NCBI RefSeq assembly: GCF_001039355.2
Contig: NW_019775014.1
Location: 182,443-246,442 of the forward strand
Origin: Lingula anatina
Lineage: Eukaryota > Brachiopoda > Lingulata > Lingulida > Lingulidae
Reading direction: 5' to 3'
DNA: 64,000 nt
Shown here: piece by piece, positions 23,159 through 34,958 of the stretch
Layout: every line of letters begins with the position of its first letter
Numbering within the stretch: the first letter of the stretch is position 1
Notes under the pieces: model-generated
Database searches by the model: none
Seen by the model: only the letters and a program-made list of their open reading frames with translations
Told to the model about the DNA's origin: nothing
Made by a program: the position numbers and the translations under genes

Positions 23159-24639
23159 AAGCCCCAAGTTTATCAGTTGTAGAAGAATTGGTGAAGCCTT
23201 TTGTTTCTATTAAGCACCCCTGGAAGAGCCTTGTGGAACATTATCAAGAAATGCAATTAGGAGGAAATAAAATGGCTTAGATCTCTAAGAAATTATGTTT
23301 CCTAGAAAATTGTTACGTGCAATGACTTAGCTCTCTGTGGAAAGAGGCGGTTTGTGGTTTGAAGTACAGAAAGGTGTATCACGGTATCTCAAAAGCACTG
23401 AATACAACCTTTGTTTTGGGAGGGAGATAGATAGAGAAAGAAATATATAACAAATGGAAATCAATACTGCAATACAAATGATAGCAGGTTAAGTTATACT
23501 GGTTAAGAAGGTTTCACTGGCAGAATTATTGTAAATAATGTAGTTGTGTGGGTCATACATTTACTGAAGAAAATGCTGATTCAAAAATCTGAGATTCAAA
23601 TCATCTGCATTTACTTCCATAATGAGCCATGAGTAAGGAGAATCTGCCTGTTGGGATTGAATGGGTTTTATTTGTTGTATTTTGAGGAAGAGTCATGAAA
23701 CGGGGATGTGGTTGAGAGAGCTTACACAAAAGACTGAATCATACATTTGTCCTTGCCTAAGGTTTACCTTCTTAGGTGTTTGTATTAGTAAGCAGGTTTC
23801 TGAAGGCCTAGGAAGGGCATGTTGTCTTCTGCATTTGTACTGTTAACTGTGGTAGATTTTTGTTTAACAGGTGTGCTAACTGTGTGTTTTGAGTTTTTTG
23901 AAATTTCATGAGTATAAACTATGCACTAGGTTACCCCTGACATCATAACTAGGTCTGACGGACAGATGTGGCGATAGAGGGAAAATTTGTTAAGAAAATA
24001 CAAGACTGTTTAGACGATAGTTATTTCATTTGAAAACTGTACCTAGTACAACCTGTACAAACTTAATGTGTCCAGTGATCACTTGAAATGATAATTGTAA
24101 CTTAATGGATGAAAACCAAAAAATATGGGTAAATTCACATCATAATAGCCATTATGATAATAGATACGCTTGCTGTTTTTTAAGATTGAGTGTTAAAGCT
24201 TGAAAAACAATGTTGAAGTGAGAGAAGAATTTCAGCAGCTGTGTTATGTTATAAGAATGAAGCAATTTTTCTTCAGTCAGCAGCTTAATATCAACAGAAC
24301 ATTTTCATCAAGGAGACATGGAAATATTGGAGGTAAAACTTTTTCAATATTTAGCTGTTGACTGAAGAAAAATTACTTCGTTCTCAATGTTGAAGTGAAT
24401 AGAAAAAACAATCTTTTTACTTTTAAGTAAAATCGTTAAATCGATTGAGAAGGCATTGTTTTTCAAGCAGTCATGACACTGCTGAGGTTAAACATTTCAA
24501 ACTTTAAGTAAGTGCAACCACATTTATCTCAAAAGTGTACATGTGTAACCTTATAAAACTTCTGTGGCTGCTTCCACGGAGATTACAGCAAGCTCTAGAG
24601 AGAAAGCTGAGCCAGAGGAGTGAACTGTGACATTGCACA
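23159..24639. other. Gene-free spacer with one hairpin-forming repeat
   Basis: No exon recognised. About 24254-24282 (AAGCAATTTTTCTTCAGTCA and following) is inverted at about 24350-24385, forming a hairpin of about 30-bp arms. The left part (24213-24250) also resembles 742-790 in a GNL3 intron, so it is probably a dispersed repeat. Confidence 0.5.
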
Positions 24640-24815
24640 GAACAGGGGTTGGGGGGGGGGGGGCCTCGGACGGGATGTGACGGGTTGTGGGGCTCAGGAA
24701 TGGGGTGTGACAGGGGGTCAAGGGGGTGTCAGGAATGGGGTGTGACAGGGGTCAGGGGGGTTCAGGAATGGGGTGTGACGGGGGTTGGGGGGGTTTAGGA
24801 ATGGGGTGTGGGATA
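24640..24815. repeat. G-rich minisatellite
   Basis: Several imperfect copies of a unit containing CAGGAATGGGGTGTGACAG followed by G runs, roughly 35-50 bp per unit. Nearly all guanine is on the plus strand, with many runs of four or more, so it could form G-quadruplexes. It ends about 320 bp before the kinase exon at 25138. Confidence 0.85.
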
Positions 24816-25137
24816 GCATTGGGACAGTTTCATTTTATATAACAGAACCTTATTTTTTACAATAAAAATGTCCTTATATGGAGAACTTCACGAGAAGAAT
24901 GTAAAAATGCAAAAAAAATGGCGACCTCTCTAATCGGACTGTTTAATAGGAGGGAACTAAATGAAATTGTATCAAACTTTTTTGGCTTTGCTGTATTGGA
25001 CCAAATCTGTACACTTTAAACAAAATGACAATTGAATAAGTTTAGTGGTTAAATGTGATGATTTTGTTTTATTTTATTATCATTCATATTATTGTTTTTT
25101 TTTAAACGATTTTTAACAAATTCTTTTTTTGTTTCAG

Positions 25138-26781
25138 GTTTAAAGTAACACATAAATGAAGTAAAAACTCCACCTTGGAGGCAGATGAAGGGTCACAGTA
25201 TGGAGCCGAAAAAACATTCCGCTAAGCATTTGCGTCATTCCTGGAGTTTCTTTGGCCATCGCAGCCACTCCAAGTCCACGTCACAGGCCAGTGGACACCA
25301 TCAACATTCCAGGACCCCGCCAGGACCAGTGAATGAGTTACAAAACCAAGAGGACATGTCTCACAATTCCACTCTCTGGAACAGTGACACGAACATAGCT
25401 TCTACCAAAGGTACTCCTAGCACTGCGCCTCACTCACAACATAGGCGGTCTAAAGAGGACTCCAGTTTGTCCATATACCATGACCTCCAGAAAAGTTATT
25501 CCATTGAAAATTTAATTGTGAAGTATAAACCTCTGATTGAGAGCAAAGAGAGGAGACACAAAGGTAAAAGAAGTGGCCACGCCAAGTGTGCGTTGGCTTT
25601 GTCTGGTGCTAAATATGGTGCTGGCTTGGTGTTACCCCATCATGTGGAGGACCCAGGACTTGCAAGCTATGCACAGGAATATTTATCCAAAAGTGAACTT
25701 GACTTGCCTGCAACTATAGTCGCTGACCAAGTGAAAAAGTGTTTCTGATACTCGTCCATTAGACAGGAGTCCAGAGCACTCTCCCCTGCAGCAGTCGCCA
25801 GAACTTCCAAGAAGGTGCTCCAAGAATAGGACCGTGACACATATGGACAGGTCCTTGCCTGGTAGTGACGTGGCCAGTGATGATGACCTGAATGTGGAAC
25901 CAAGGATGGCGTACGGAAACACTCTGGTGCCTGGGGGGCCGCACAATCCGCGGCTCTACCGCACTGGCTCGGACAGAGGGGTAAATGTTGCTGGCTGCAG
26001 GAACTCAGCCAGTGATTTTGAAACTGTTGATTATGACCATTTACATGTGGCACGTAGCTTTGATTCTGCCAAAGACCACCTCAAACAGAGCTATGGTAAA
26101 TCCCTGGAGACAAGTGGACCCGAGTTTCAGTTTACCATTCCTGATTCTGGTGCTGCAAATCCGCTGCAGTTGGAGACAGATTTGCGTTTAGGACATAAAA
26201 AGGCGTTACTCAGCCCACAGTGTAGTCACAGTAGTCAGGGCTCTAGTAACGCAGACTCAGCTGTTGACTTGAACCTGCCTTATTCTGATGATGATCACCT
26301 AGACTTACTGACTGTATCAGCATCTCATGAGCACAATGAAATGCTACTAAATCATGTTAGGAAAGGGACTACCAAAACATCCAAAAATAGACTAACTCTT
26401 TCACACAAAATGAACAGTAATGGCAGCAGTGAAAAGGACTCCTTTGAGTCCAGTTCCTCTCCCACTGTTGCTATGGCATTCAGTTTCCCGCAGTTGCCCC
26501 ATATGCTTCCAGCGGTCATTATCAGTGACCACAGCCATGAGGGTGACCCAGGTGACCTTTATGGGAAACAAAATGAGGACAATTGGGAGAGCGTTGACAA
26601 CACCCCGCAACTGTTGAATCATCCCAAATTAAGACGTCAACTCTCAAACAGCAGCATCAGTTCTTCAAAGTCAGATGTTTCGAGTAATTCTGAGAAATTT
26701 TTGTCGGATTCCTCCTTCTCTTTGGATGAGGAGAACATTGATGGCAGGGAATCGCCCTCTAAGCGGGAAGGCAAAGGAAAG
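25138..26781 (+). CDS. ITPK: Inositol-trisphosphate 3-kinase, long alternative first coding exon
   Basis: The acceptor TTTGTTTCAG ends at 25137 and the donor GTAGGT begins at 26782. A short uORF (ATGAAGTAA, from 25158) and an in-frame stop precede the ATG at 25185. The exon encodes about 532 residues that are Ser-, His- and Asp-rich with no known domain, like the long disordered N-terminus of ITPKB-type kinases, which directs localisation (actin in vertebrates). It ends in phase 0 and can splice to 43933. One excess base breaks it: the frame from 25185 stops at 25746-25748, while clear coding resumes in the next frame from about 25738 (SDTRPLDRSPEH). The switch falls at a five-A run (25734-25738); four As would restore a single frame. 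This is either an assembly error or a real null allele. Membership in the kinase gene is inferred from strand, phase and style. Confidence 0.75.
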
Positions 26782-28695
26782 GTAGGTCACATATTATTAG
26801 TACATGGCAAGCTTCTCAAGTTCTTGTATCATCAATGCCACATTTTTTTATTTTCGGAGAAAAACTTGTTTTGCAGGTTCTTTTGCCACTGATGACCCAA
26901 CTTCTGTGATGAGGGCAATGTAGGCTCTTCTTACACCATTCAGTACAGTTTTTCTGTTTCACGCATTTTTCAAAGCTTGACAACTTCATAGCCTGGCTTT
27001 TACATGAGAAAGCCACCTCAAACAGAGCCCTATGCTCTACATGGCAAAGTAATGGGCTTATTATTTTATTTTTTAACTTGAGTATGTGAAAGGGAGTAAA
27101 AGCCCTAGTGGTGAAGCGAGCCTCAGCATTCCAGCATATATATATATATATATAATCTTGTCTATTTTGAAATCAGTTTAATTTACATTGTACAATAGCC
27201 TGTGATCTCCCCAGATATGAAAGCTCAGTTGTGAAATCATTTGACTTAATATACTGATCTGCAAGAAAGATTTCAGACTTCACTTGTTTACTCGCTTGCA
27301 GGAGGAAAAATTAAGCACTTTGGTAACTACTAGTATTTAAATGTGACAGCTAAATTATAGATAAAGACAGATGGATATTCTTTGATTGTTTACAGAGTCA
27401 TTAAGCAAAAGTATTGATGTTCCTCAGTGCACAGATGTTTTCAGGTGTCTATGTGGCTTTTCAGGTCTAACTTCTGCTTTGGGCTGAATTAGACATCACT
27501 GCAATCTCAAAAGGACTCCTGTCTTCCATTCTTAGAATCCGTTGACAATGCATGATCAAAATTGCACATACTTGCTTTAAAAAAACAATGTTTGGATTCC
27601 CTTCCATCATCTTGAAGGCAAACAAGCTTGAATGGCAAGCTAGTGTGGTGTCTGCCCCCCATAAGTTCACATGATATTATGTCTGTGCTTTCGTATCCGG
27701 GAAGGTCACTAGACCCCTTTGATGTGTGATTGTGTTTCCGAATTTTCAGATGAAGCCATCTTTTCCTTTCATATTTTTTCATTTGGCTTCTTTTAGGAAT
27801 TGACTGATCTGAGGGGAGGGGGCACTGTCTAGTCAACTTTTCATCATTATAAAGAGGTTGATATTTCACTTGTTTTTACTTTGTCTGTGAACCCCTGTGG
27901 GGTGGAAGTAATTGAAATCTTATCATCTTCTGAGAAAGCAGTTCAGAGACCAGTTATATGCAGGTAATGATGACGGAGATATTGGAAAGGATTAGAAAGG
28001 ATTAGTGTTTGGATCATGCACAATAAACCAACAGAAAAATGATGAAATTCTGGTATAGATTGTTTACATGAAATATATGCTTTTATAATGAGCATCGCAA
28101 CAGAATCACTTGAATGTGTGCTTACTGCTGATTCTGACTATTATTCACTTATAGTAAAATCTGCATGGTGTTCTCTCTCTCTCTTCATGGTGCTCTAATC
28201 TGTGTAAAGTCTTCGCACGCACGGATTTTTCCAAAGCACCTTGGATATTTTACATCTTTTCCCTTCTTATTCAAAAACATGAGGATTGTCACTGTGTACT
28301 TCTGGACATTGGATTAAACAACGTAGAAGTATAAAAAGAGGAACAAATAAAAGGTGTAACAGGAACCTTTTTCTTTTATTAATGCTGCTGTCAGGATATT
28401 AAATATCAGGTGTAGTTATGGATACTAGAGCTACATCTGCTTCTCAGACTTCTAAAGCAGCTCTGCAGGGATGCTATATTTAATAGGTAGCACTGTGCTT
28501 GATTCCTTGAAGAATCATGACAAGCACAACTGTGGAAGAGAACACAGCTCAGCGCATTGTTTCCTGCTCCTGCTATGGTCTTTAAGTCGAATAAGGCACT
28601 GCTTCACAAATCTCGTTTATTTTGTGTGAAACTCCGTGATTCATACTTTCTCTACAACACAGCTACAGAGGCGTAATGAACATGATGTACTCATC

Positions 28696-28700
<5 letters not shown>

Positions 28701-28736
<36 letters not shown>

Positions 28737-28744
28737 TACACACA
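28701..28744. repeat. (CT)n-(CA)n microsatellite
   Basis: A CT run followed directly by a CA run in the kinase intron. Confidence 0.95.
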
Positions 28745-29590
28745 AAGCCAATTGAAGTTTTTTTTAAATATTTGTTCTGATAATTGATATATACATAAAG
28801 AACATAACTAGACAAATGTAAGACTGAAGCAGTAAAGCTTTGGGTTTGTTCCATCAGTGATAGTAGCTGCCTGATGTTAGAGATGACACGTTGTCAATAG
28901 AGAACCATCACTGGATGAAGACCTCTAAGAAACAGATGTCCATATTACAGCCCTCGAAATGTGAATATCTATTGTCTAGAGTCTTGATAACTTGTGGAGT
29001 AACACCTGTTAATTTACAATGGGAATCTGTCCTAAACAATATGCAGAAAACGTGATTGCCTTGACATGATATTGTTTTCTTTGAAATTGTTTTCCATGCT
29101 TAATGGGCTTCACATCTCAACTGGCTTACCAATAAGTATATTGAAAATTCATTAGACTCCATATTCCTTTTTAGCCTTTTTTTCTAATGAGATTGTATAA
29201 TGACATTTTAAATTCCTACAAGACATAGAATTGGATCTGAAAATGTTATGAATGAATGATTTTACTGATATTTGCTCACACATGGAAGATATGGACAGTC
29301 AAATTATTTATGTTTTGTGTGTCTGCTCTTAGACGGGATTGGTTAGTTTTACAAATAGAGATTCCTCCTTTTAACGCCACTTCTATCACTTGCCTTGGTA
29401 ATAGGTTGCTATCACTTGGCTTGATAAAAGGTTGTAAGAAATTCTGTACTTACACGTTTCCCCATATTTAATTTAAAGCATTTTTCTCTTGTATTTTAAT
29501 AACAAACTTCAGAAGAAGGTGACTACTTTTGACTATGGTCATATTCAGCACAGAAGAGAAGTTAAACATAAGAGACAATAATTCTTCAAG

Positions 29591-29819
29591 GTCACATTCA
29601 GAACAGGTGATCCTTGAATCTACTGATCCACGGATCAAATATGGTGAACCCTACATGAAAGCAAGACCGCCTAATCCTTTATTGATCTCCCCGCCTTAAC
29701 AAGGCTTTGAGGTTTTATTGCTAGGCCTCAACAGGGAAGGCATGTGGGGGGGGGGGGGGATTATTTCTTTTTAGTCCCTGGAGCAGTTAGTTGGCCAATC
29801 ATCTTTTGTGAATATGACC
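29591..29819. mobile_element. Foldback repeat, family B
   Basis: The left end GTCACATTCAGAACAGGTGAT and the right end ATCATCTTTTGTGAATATGAC are inverted relatives. The block GATCCACGGATCAAATATGG marks family B. A run of about 12 G lies in the interior near 29748. Confidence 0.65.
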
Positions 29820-30104
29820 TATGTGGAATAAAATGATGTATCAAGTACTGATAAAAATTGATGACCTGGCATGAACTAGTAGCCTAGCTGGTTCCTGGTA
29901 AAGGAACAACCCTGTCAGCTTTGATATCAGTAATGTGAATACATCTTTGACATGATATGGTTTCTGAGAAACCCAAAGTGTGGAGCTTTGTTCCTAGAAA
30001 TGGTCTAATGTTGCTCATGGGTATTTTTTTGATGTATGTTGTTGATGTACAGTAGGACAGCAGTTGAGTGTCATCTTCTCTCAGGTCACTTTAGGTTCTC
30101 TATG

Positions 30105-30470
30105 GCTCCATTCAGAATGGATGATCTGAGTGCCGCCAACTAAATATGGCCAACCAGTCGCAACCACACTTCAAAAGCAATGCCGCTAACTCCATAAAGG
30201 TCTACCTGCCTCCACACAGGGGCCTAGCAATTAAACCTCGGGGCCCCTGATTTAATCCATTTAATAGTGTGTGGAGGCCGCTAACTCCATAAAGGTCTAC
30301 CTGCCTCCACACAGGGGCCTAGCAATTAAACCTCGGGGCCCTTGATTTAATCCATTTAATAGCGTGTGGAGGCGGAGAGACCATCAGTGTATCAGCGGTA
30401 TTTCTTTTAAGTGGGATCGGCCATATTTAGTCCGAGGATCAGTTAATCCACGGATCATCTGTTCTGTATG
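30105..30470. mobile_element. Foldback repeat, family B, with internal 95-bp tandem duplication
   Basis: Left end CTCCATTCAGAATGGATGATC, right block CCACGGATCATCTGTTCTG. The interior contains a 95-bp unit repeated twice (starts 30182 and 30277). Each unit has its own inverted pair CCTCCACACA...TGTGTGGAGG, so each copy could fold by itself. Confidence 0.75.
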
Positions 30471-30820
30471 TGTTCTGTGTGATAAGTTTTCCCTGTTGTC
30501 CTCACTGGGGTATAGTGAGAGGAAGTAGAACTTAGAGAAAACCCAATTTGCAGGATTAGGTCATTTGGTCTCAGTGAATTAAATTTAATCATTCAGGAAA
30601 GTTTTAAGTTTCAGCTTTCTTACAACCTTAATCTTATTGATATGTAGCTAAAGCCTGGTGTTCACAATGATCAACTAGGCATTTACTACTATAAAGACTC
30701 AACCCATAGGTTGATTATTCTCACTCAGTATAAATTACTAAGGTTTACTCAATCTCATACAAATGCAGATTCATGGTTTTAGATGTTTGACGGTTATGTA
30801 TGCCCATGGTACTTTTTACA

Positions 30821-30821
30821 A

Positions 30822-30856
<35 letters not shown>

Positions 30857-30858
30857 AA
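30821..30858. repeat. (AAAT)n microsatellite
   Basis: About nine AAAT units in the kinase intron. Confidence 0.95.
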
Positions 30859-33523
30859 ATAGTATAAAGATGCAATGCTGAAATAATTCTGACAAATTTT
30901 CAACTGAAATATCCTACACTGCATTAAATGTAGTTCTAACTTTTTTGAAAATTAATTTACTTTCAGACATTTGCCTAACACATTTTTTATACCTTTTTTT
31001 GGCAGGGGATATAAACTGTATAAATATCAATATTTAGATCCTTTTCATTTTTTGTAATGGTAGATATAGCTGTTTATAATAACTGGGCACCCCTGGAGTT
31101 AAATGAAGTGCTTCCAAGTGTGTATTTCCGTCTAGTCTCTGTAGCAGTGGCCAGCTCATTGATGAAGAAGCCATATTAATAGAACTGTAAGTGGAGAGAG
31201 GAAATCCTGAACAGGAGTAAGAATAGAGAACTGAGGCCCTGGCTTACAGCTGCTCTTTATGCTATCAGATAGTTCATCCTGGTGAGCTTCAGACCTCTTA
31301 AATTGTCTGTATGGAGGATGAGTCCTAGTCAAGTCTAACAGAAAACTGTTTGAGACTTTAAAGCCTGAACTTTCTGCAGTTTTAGACACCATTGACCAAG
31401 ATAAACTTGCTCAGATCTAGCTGGCAGTTGTAAAACAAGAGGGGCACATGTTTTTCCTTTGGTTGCTTCACCTTTAATGGTAGGTAGAGCAGATCCTTCA
31501 TGTTGCGTGATAACTATCATCTTGTTTTCCTGTGTTTCAGGTAGTACAGATGTTATGTTTGGAAACTGTGTATTACATTTCACCATGTATGATGGTTCAT
31601 ATTTAATAATGTTCCCTGTTGTCATGGTTACGGCTGTCATGATTCTTAAATTTGCCAAGAATAATTTCACGCGTGCATTCATCTTTGTTATAGACACTTG
31701 GTAATCCTAAACCTTTTTGTTAGTCCTGCATGTGTTTTTTCAAATTTATCTAAATGTCATTGTTATCCCAGTAAAGATATAATACAAAAACCCTCACAGA
31801 AGTTTGTTTGGCTTGTAGAAACAATTATTTTGAACAACAGTTTTGGTTGCTCTAAATAACTTTTCATCATAATGCTATATATGTATGATGAAAAAAATTT
31901 GAAAAACCCATACTGAAGCATTTTATGGATTCTGAATACTGAAGCATTTTATGGTTTCTGAAGCCCTTTTTCCCCCAAATTGTTAGTGTCAGGTAAGGAG
32001 GGTCAAAGGTTTTATAGTTGGAGAAAAATACTGTTTATCCAAGGGAAATTTATGAATATTTATCTAGTGAGAAAATTTTGTGCTGCCTAACACTTCAGAT
32101 AAAGACATGCACAGCTTAAAAATCAAACCCAAGCATTTTTTAAATAAAATATATATGATGTTTGTGACAGAAAAGATATAAGAAACTGGCTATATTTTTT
32201 AAAAATTGATTTTGTTAATTTTTTCACACGAACCCAGTATTTTTAACTATCAGACCATTCAAAATGAGTGTGGGATATTTCTGCATGGAGCATGACATTT
32301 ATGTTGTAGAAATAACATAATTTTTCATCTCGTTTATCAAAAGACTTCCTGATTGCAGAACTGATCATGGCAGATGATAGAATCATTGCCTTATCATTTT
32401 TGTGGTATATATTAATAGGTCATGTTCTGTGATCTTATACAAGAGCCTACTTTGGCATGAGGTTGTTTGTTCGGTAACTTTTTCTCACGAAAAATGCTGT
32501 TTTAATCCTGTTTTTACACATCGGTAAAAGAAGCACTAGTAATCATGCTTCTGAAAATGATGTTAGAATGAGTTGATATTGGTGTCAATTTGTTTTGAGA
32601 AAGTAGGAAAAATTGCTATGTCATGACAGCTTAATAAATTTCTTTTTGATTTTTTCCTCTTATAAAAGCAGCAGCTTATCACTTTCGGGGAATTTTTTTT
32701 TCCAGGCAGTCAGGTAGAAGTGTGGTAGTTTTTATTTAAATTTCTGACATATTGATAAGTGTCCTTATATCACCAGCAAAAATTAAATTTTCTCTGTCCT
32801 ATGTTTATTACCTGACATCATTCCCTTGTCGTATGTGTTTATTATCAAGCAGCCATCATTTGTATTTCCTAGAAAATGATTCATTATGTATATGTCCCCT
32901 GCTGTCTCCTGTCTTTTATGTCAGATAATGGACTGAATTGTTGACAACATTTCAAGTAGCAAGGTTATACTGTTACTTGACTGTAATGAGACAAGCAAAA
33001 ACAGTAGTTCATTTCTTTAATGGCTCGGCTTTCTTGTCAAACTGCCAAATTTACATTTCTGAAAACAGGAGATTAGATATATGCATGTAATGTGTATGAA
33101 ATAATGTCAGTGCTTTTTCCTGAATATTGTTGACTTGTATTTGTGTGTTAGAATTCTGTGCTATAGGCAGACAGCATTCCAACATAAGTAAATAAATAAA
33201 TAAATAAATGTCTGGTAAAATGGATCTTCAAAGGTCAAGAAGAGTAAACAGATATTTAATAGGTCATGTCTTGATGTTGAGTGGTAGATAATATTTATGT
33301 CAACGGCTCATAACTGGTCTCACTCTTTTCCTGATCTTGTTTGATATCTTATTAGGCTAAAATTTTTTATCAGCAGGTTAAATGAGAATTATCTTGAATA
33401 TGACCTTGCAATATGGCTACAGTGTAATGTCTGTGGCCATGTACACCAAATGGTAGTTTACACCAGCAGGTCACACTTATGTGCCATATAACTCATTGCC
33501 ACACTGGCACAACTGCTGCTATG

Positions 33524-33526
<3 letters not shown>

Positions 33527-33584
<58 letters not shown>
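33527..33584. repeat. (CT)n-(GT)n microsatellite
   Basis: About 22 CT units followed directly by GT units. Confidence 0.95.
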
Positions 33585-34195
33585 AGGTTTCTCTGTGTGT
33601 GTAGGTTTGATGTTAATAACATTCTGTTATCTAAATGATGATAGAATCACATGACAGAAGATTGACAATTTTTAATCTTGGTAAAATGTTATTTGTGTTG
33701 TGACTGTTATGCTTTAAAAAGGAAATCACTTGAACATGGAAACTGGAATATCAGTTAAAATCGGTGTCCAGAATTCTGTTTTATGTACACTTTATTTTTG
33801 GCACTTTTAGGACGCCGAACTCATTTACTATTCTTATTGATAATGTATTACTCTGTGGAAGCAGTTGTTTTGTTCGGAAACATGTAATAACTTAGAACAG
33901 GAATGGCATCAATTTTCTACAGACATGTGTAAGTATTTCTGGTTTTCATGTTCAGGTGCCCGAAATAAACCAGGCAAAATGAGAAAAGTCTGAACTCTTT
34001 GTGTCCTAGGAGTGTAACTTGCTAGTTAGGTTAGAGTGGCTTTTATTTCATTTGTGTTGGTTGGTAAATGTGTACATGTACATGTATGTCTTCATTAGTG
34101 AGTGGATTGGTAGGTATGATTTATTTGCCAGTTTATTGCCCGTCATGACTGTAAGCGAGAGTTGAGTGCTTGGTCAGGCGGGGTTGGGGGAGTGG

Positions 34196-34198
34196 GGG

Positions 34199-34234
<36 letters not shown>
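34196..34234. repeat. Poly-G tract
   Basis: 35 consecutive G from 34200, preceded by shorter G runs from 34178. Its poly-glycine translation makes a false open frame. Confidence 0.95.
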
Positions 34235-34235
<1 letters not shown>

Positions 34236-34695
34236 ATTGAAAGATGCCCAGAGATACAGAGCAGATACCCAAAAGAAAAGGGGGGAAGGGGGGCAGAGAC
34301 AAGTAGATATAGTTTTATAGGTTATAAGAACTTAAACCAGCTGTTTGGTGGTGTGAAAAAAGTAATATTTTTAAAATCAGTGCTGTTGATATGGAAATAT
34401 TTAAATGTCTACTAGATTTGGTTATTATAACAAAGTTTTGACAGAAGTGCTGATTTGGAGAATCATATTTGGCATTTCCATACTTCATGAAGCTTGAAAT
34501 CATAAATTTAATTTGAAAAAAAAAATCGATAAATATTTGTTGGCAATCTTCTTTAAAATCTGGAAATGCTTTGAAATGGATACTGCTGTATGCTATTCTC
34601 TCTGGTCTGCCTTGGTTATAGAACAGTGTATATTTCAAAAGAAAAAGAAAAATTAGGAAATCAAAGAAAAATGCAGTAATAAAACTAGACTTAGA

Positions 34696-34958
34696 CCCCA
34701 ATTCCCATAGATGCCATTGGGCTACGTGATTGGACCCAACTCTGCAGGAATTCTGGCTTAGTGCAGTCAGTGAAATCAGGTTAGTTGTGTGACAAGCCTT
34801 TTCAAGTCCAGGGGTAATTAGTTAAAGTGTTAAAGGAGTTAATTATATTCTAGCTCCTCGAGGAGGCATGACATTCAGTGCAGCTGATTGCAATTAGCGA
34901 GAGTCCCCAGCAGAGATGGAGTGACCCACGTAGGCTGATGTGTCTATGGGAGTGCTCC
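34696..34958. mobile_element. Foldback repeat, family A
   Basis: Left CCCCAATTCCCATAGATG and right GTGTCTATGGGAGTG are inverted relatives, with CTACGTG/CACGTAG as the next pair. A GCTGATTGCAATTAGCGAGA block matches the right part of the other family A copies. Non-coding. Confidence 0.7.

Noticed and set aside
25667-26053. Minus-strand frames opposite the long kinase exon
   Set aside because: Antisense shadows of a clearly coding plus-strand exon.
34170-34415. Glycine-rich open frame
   Set aside because: Product of the 35-G tract; no splice or codon support.
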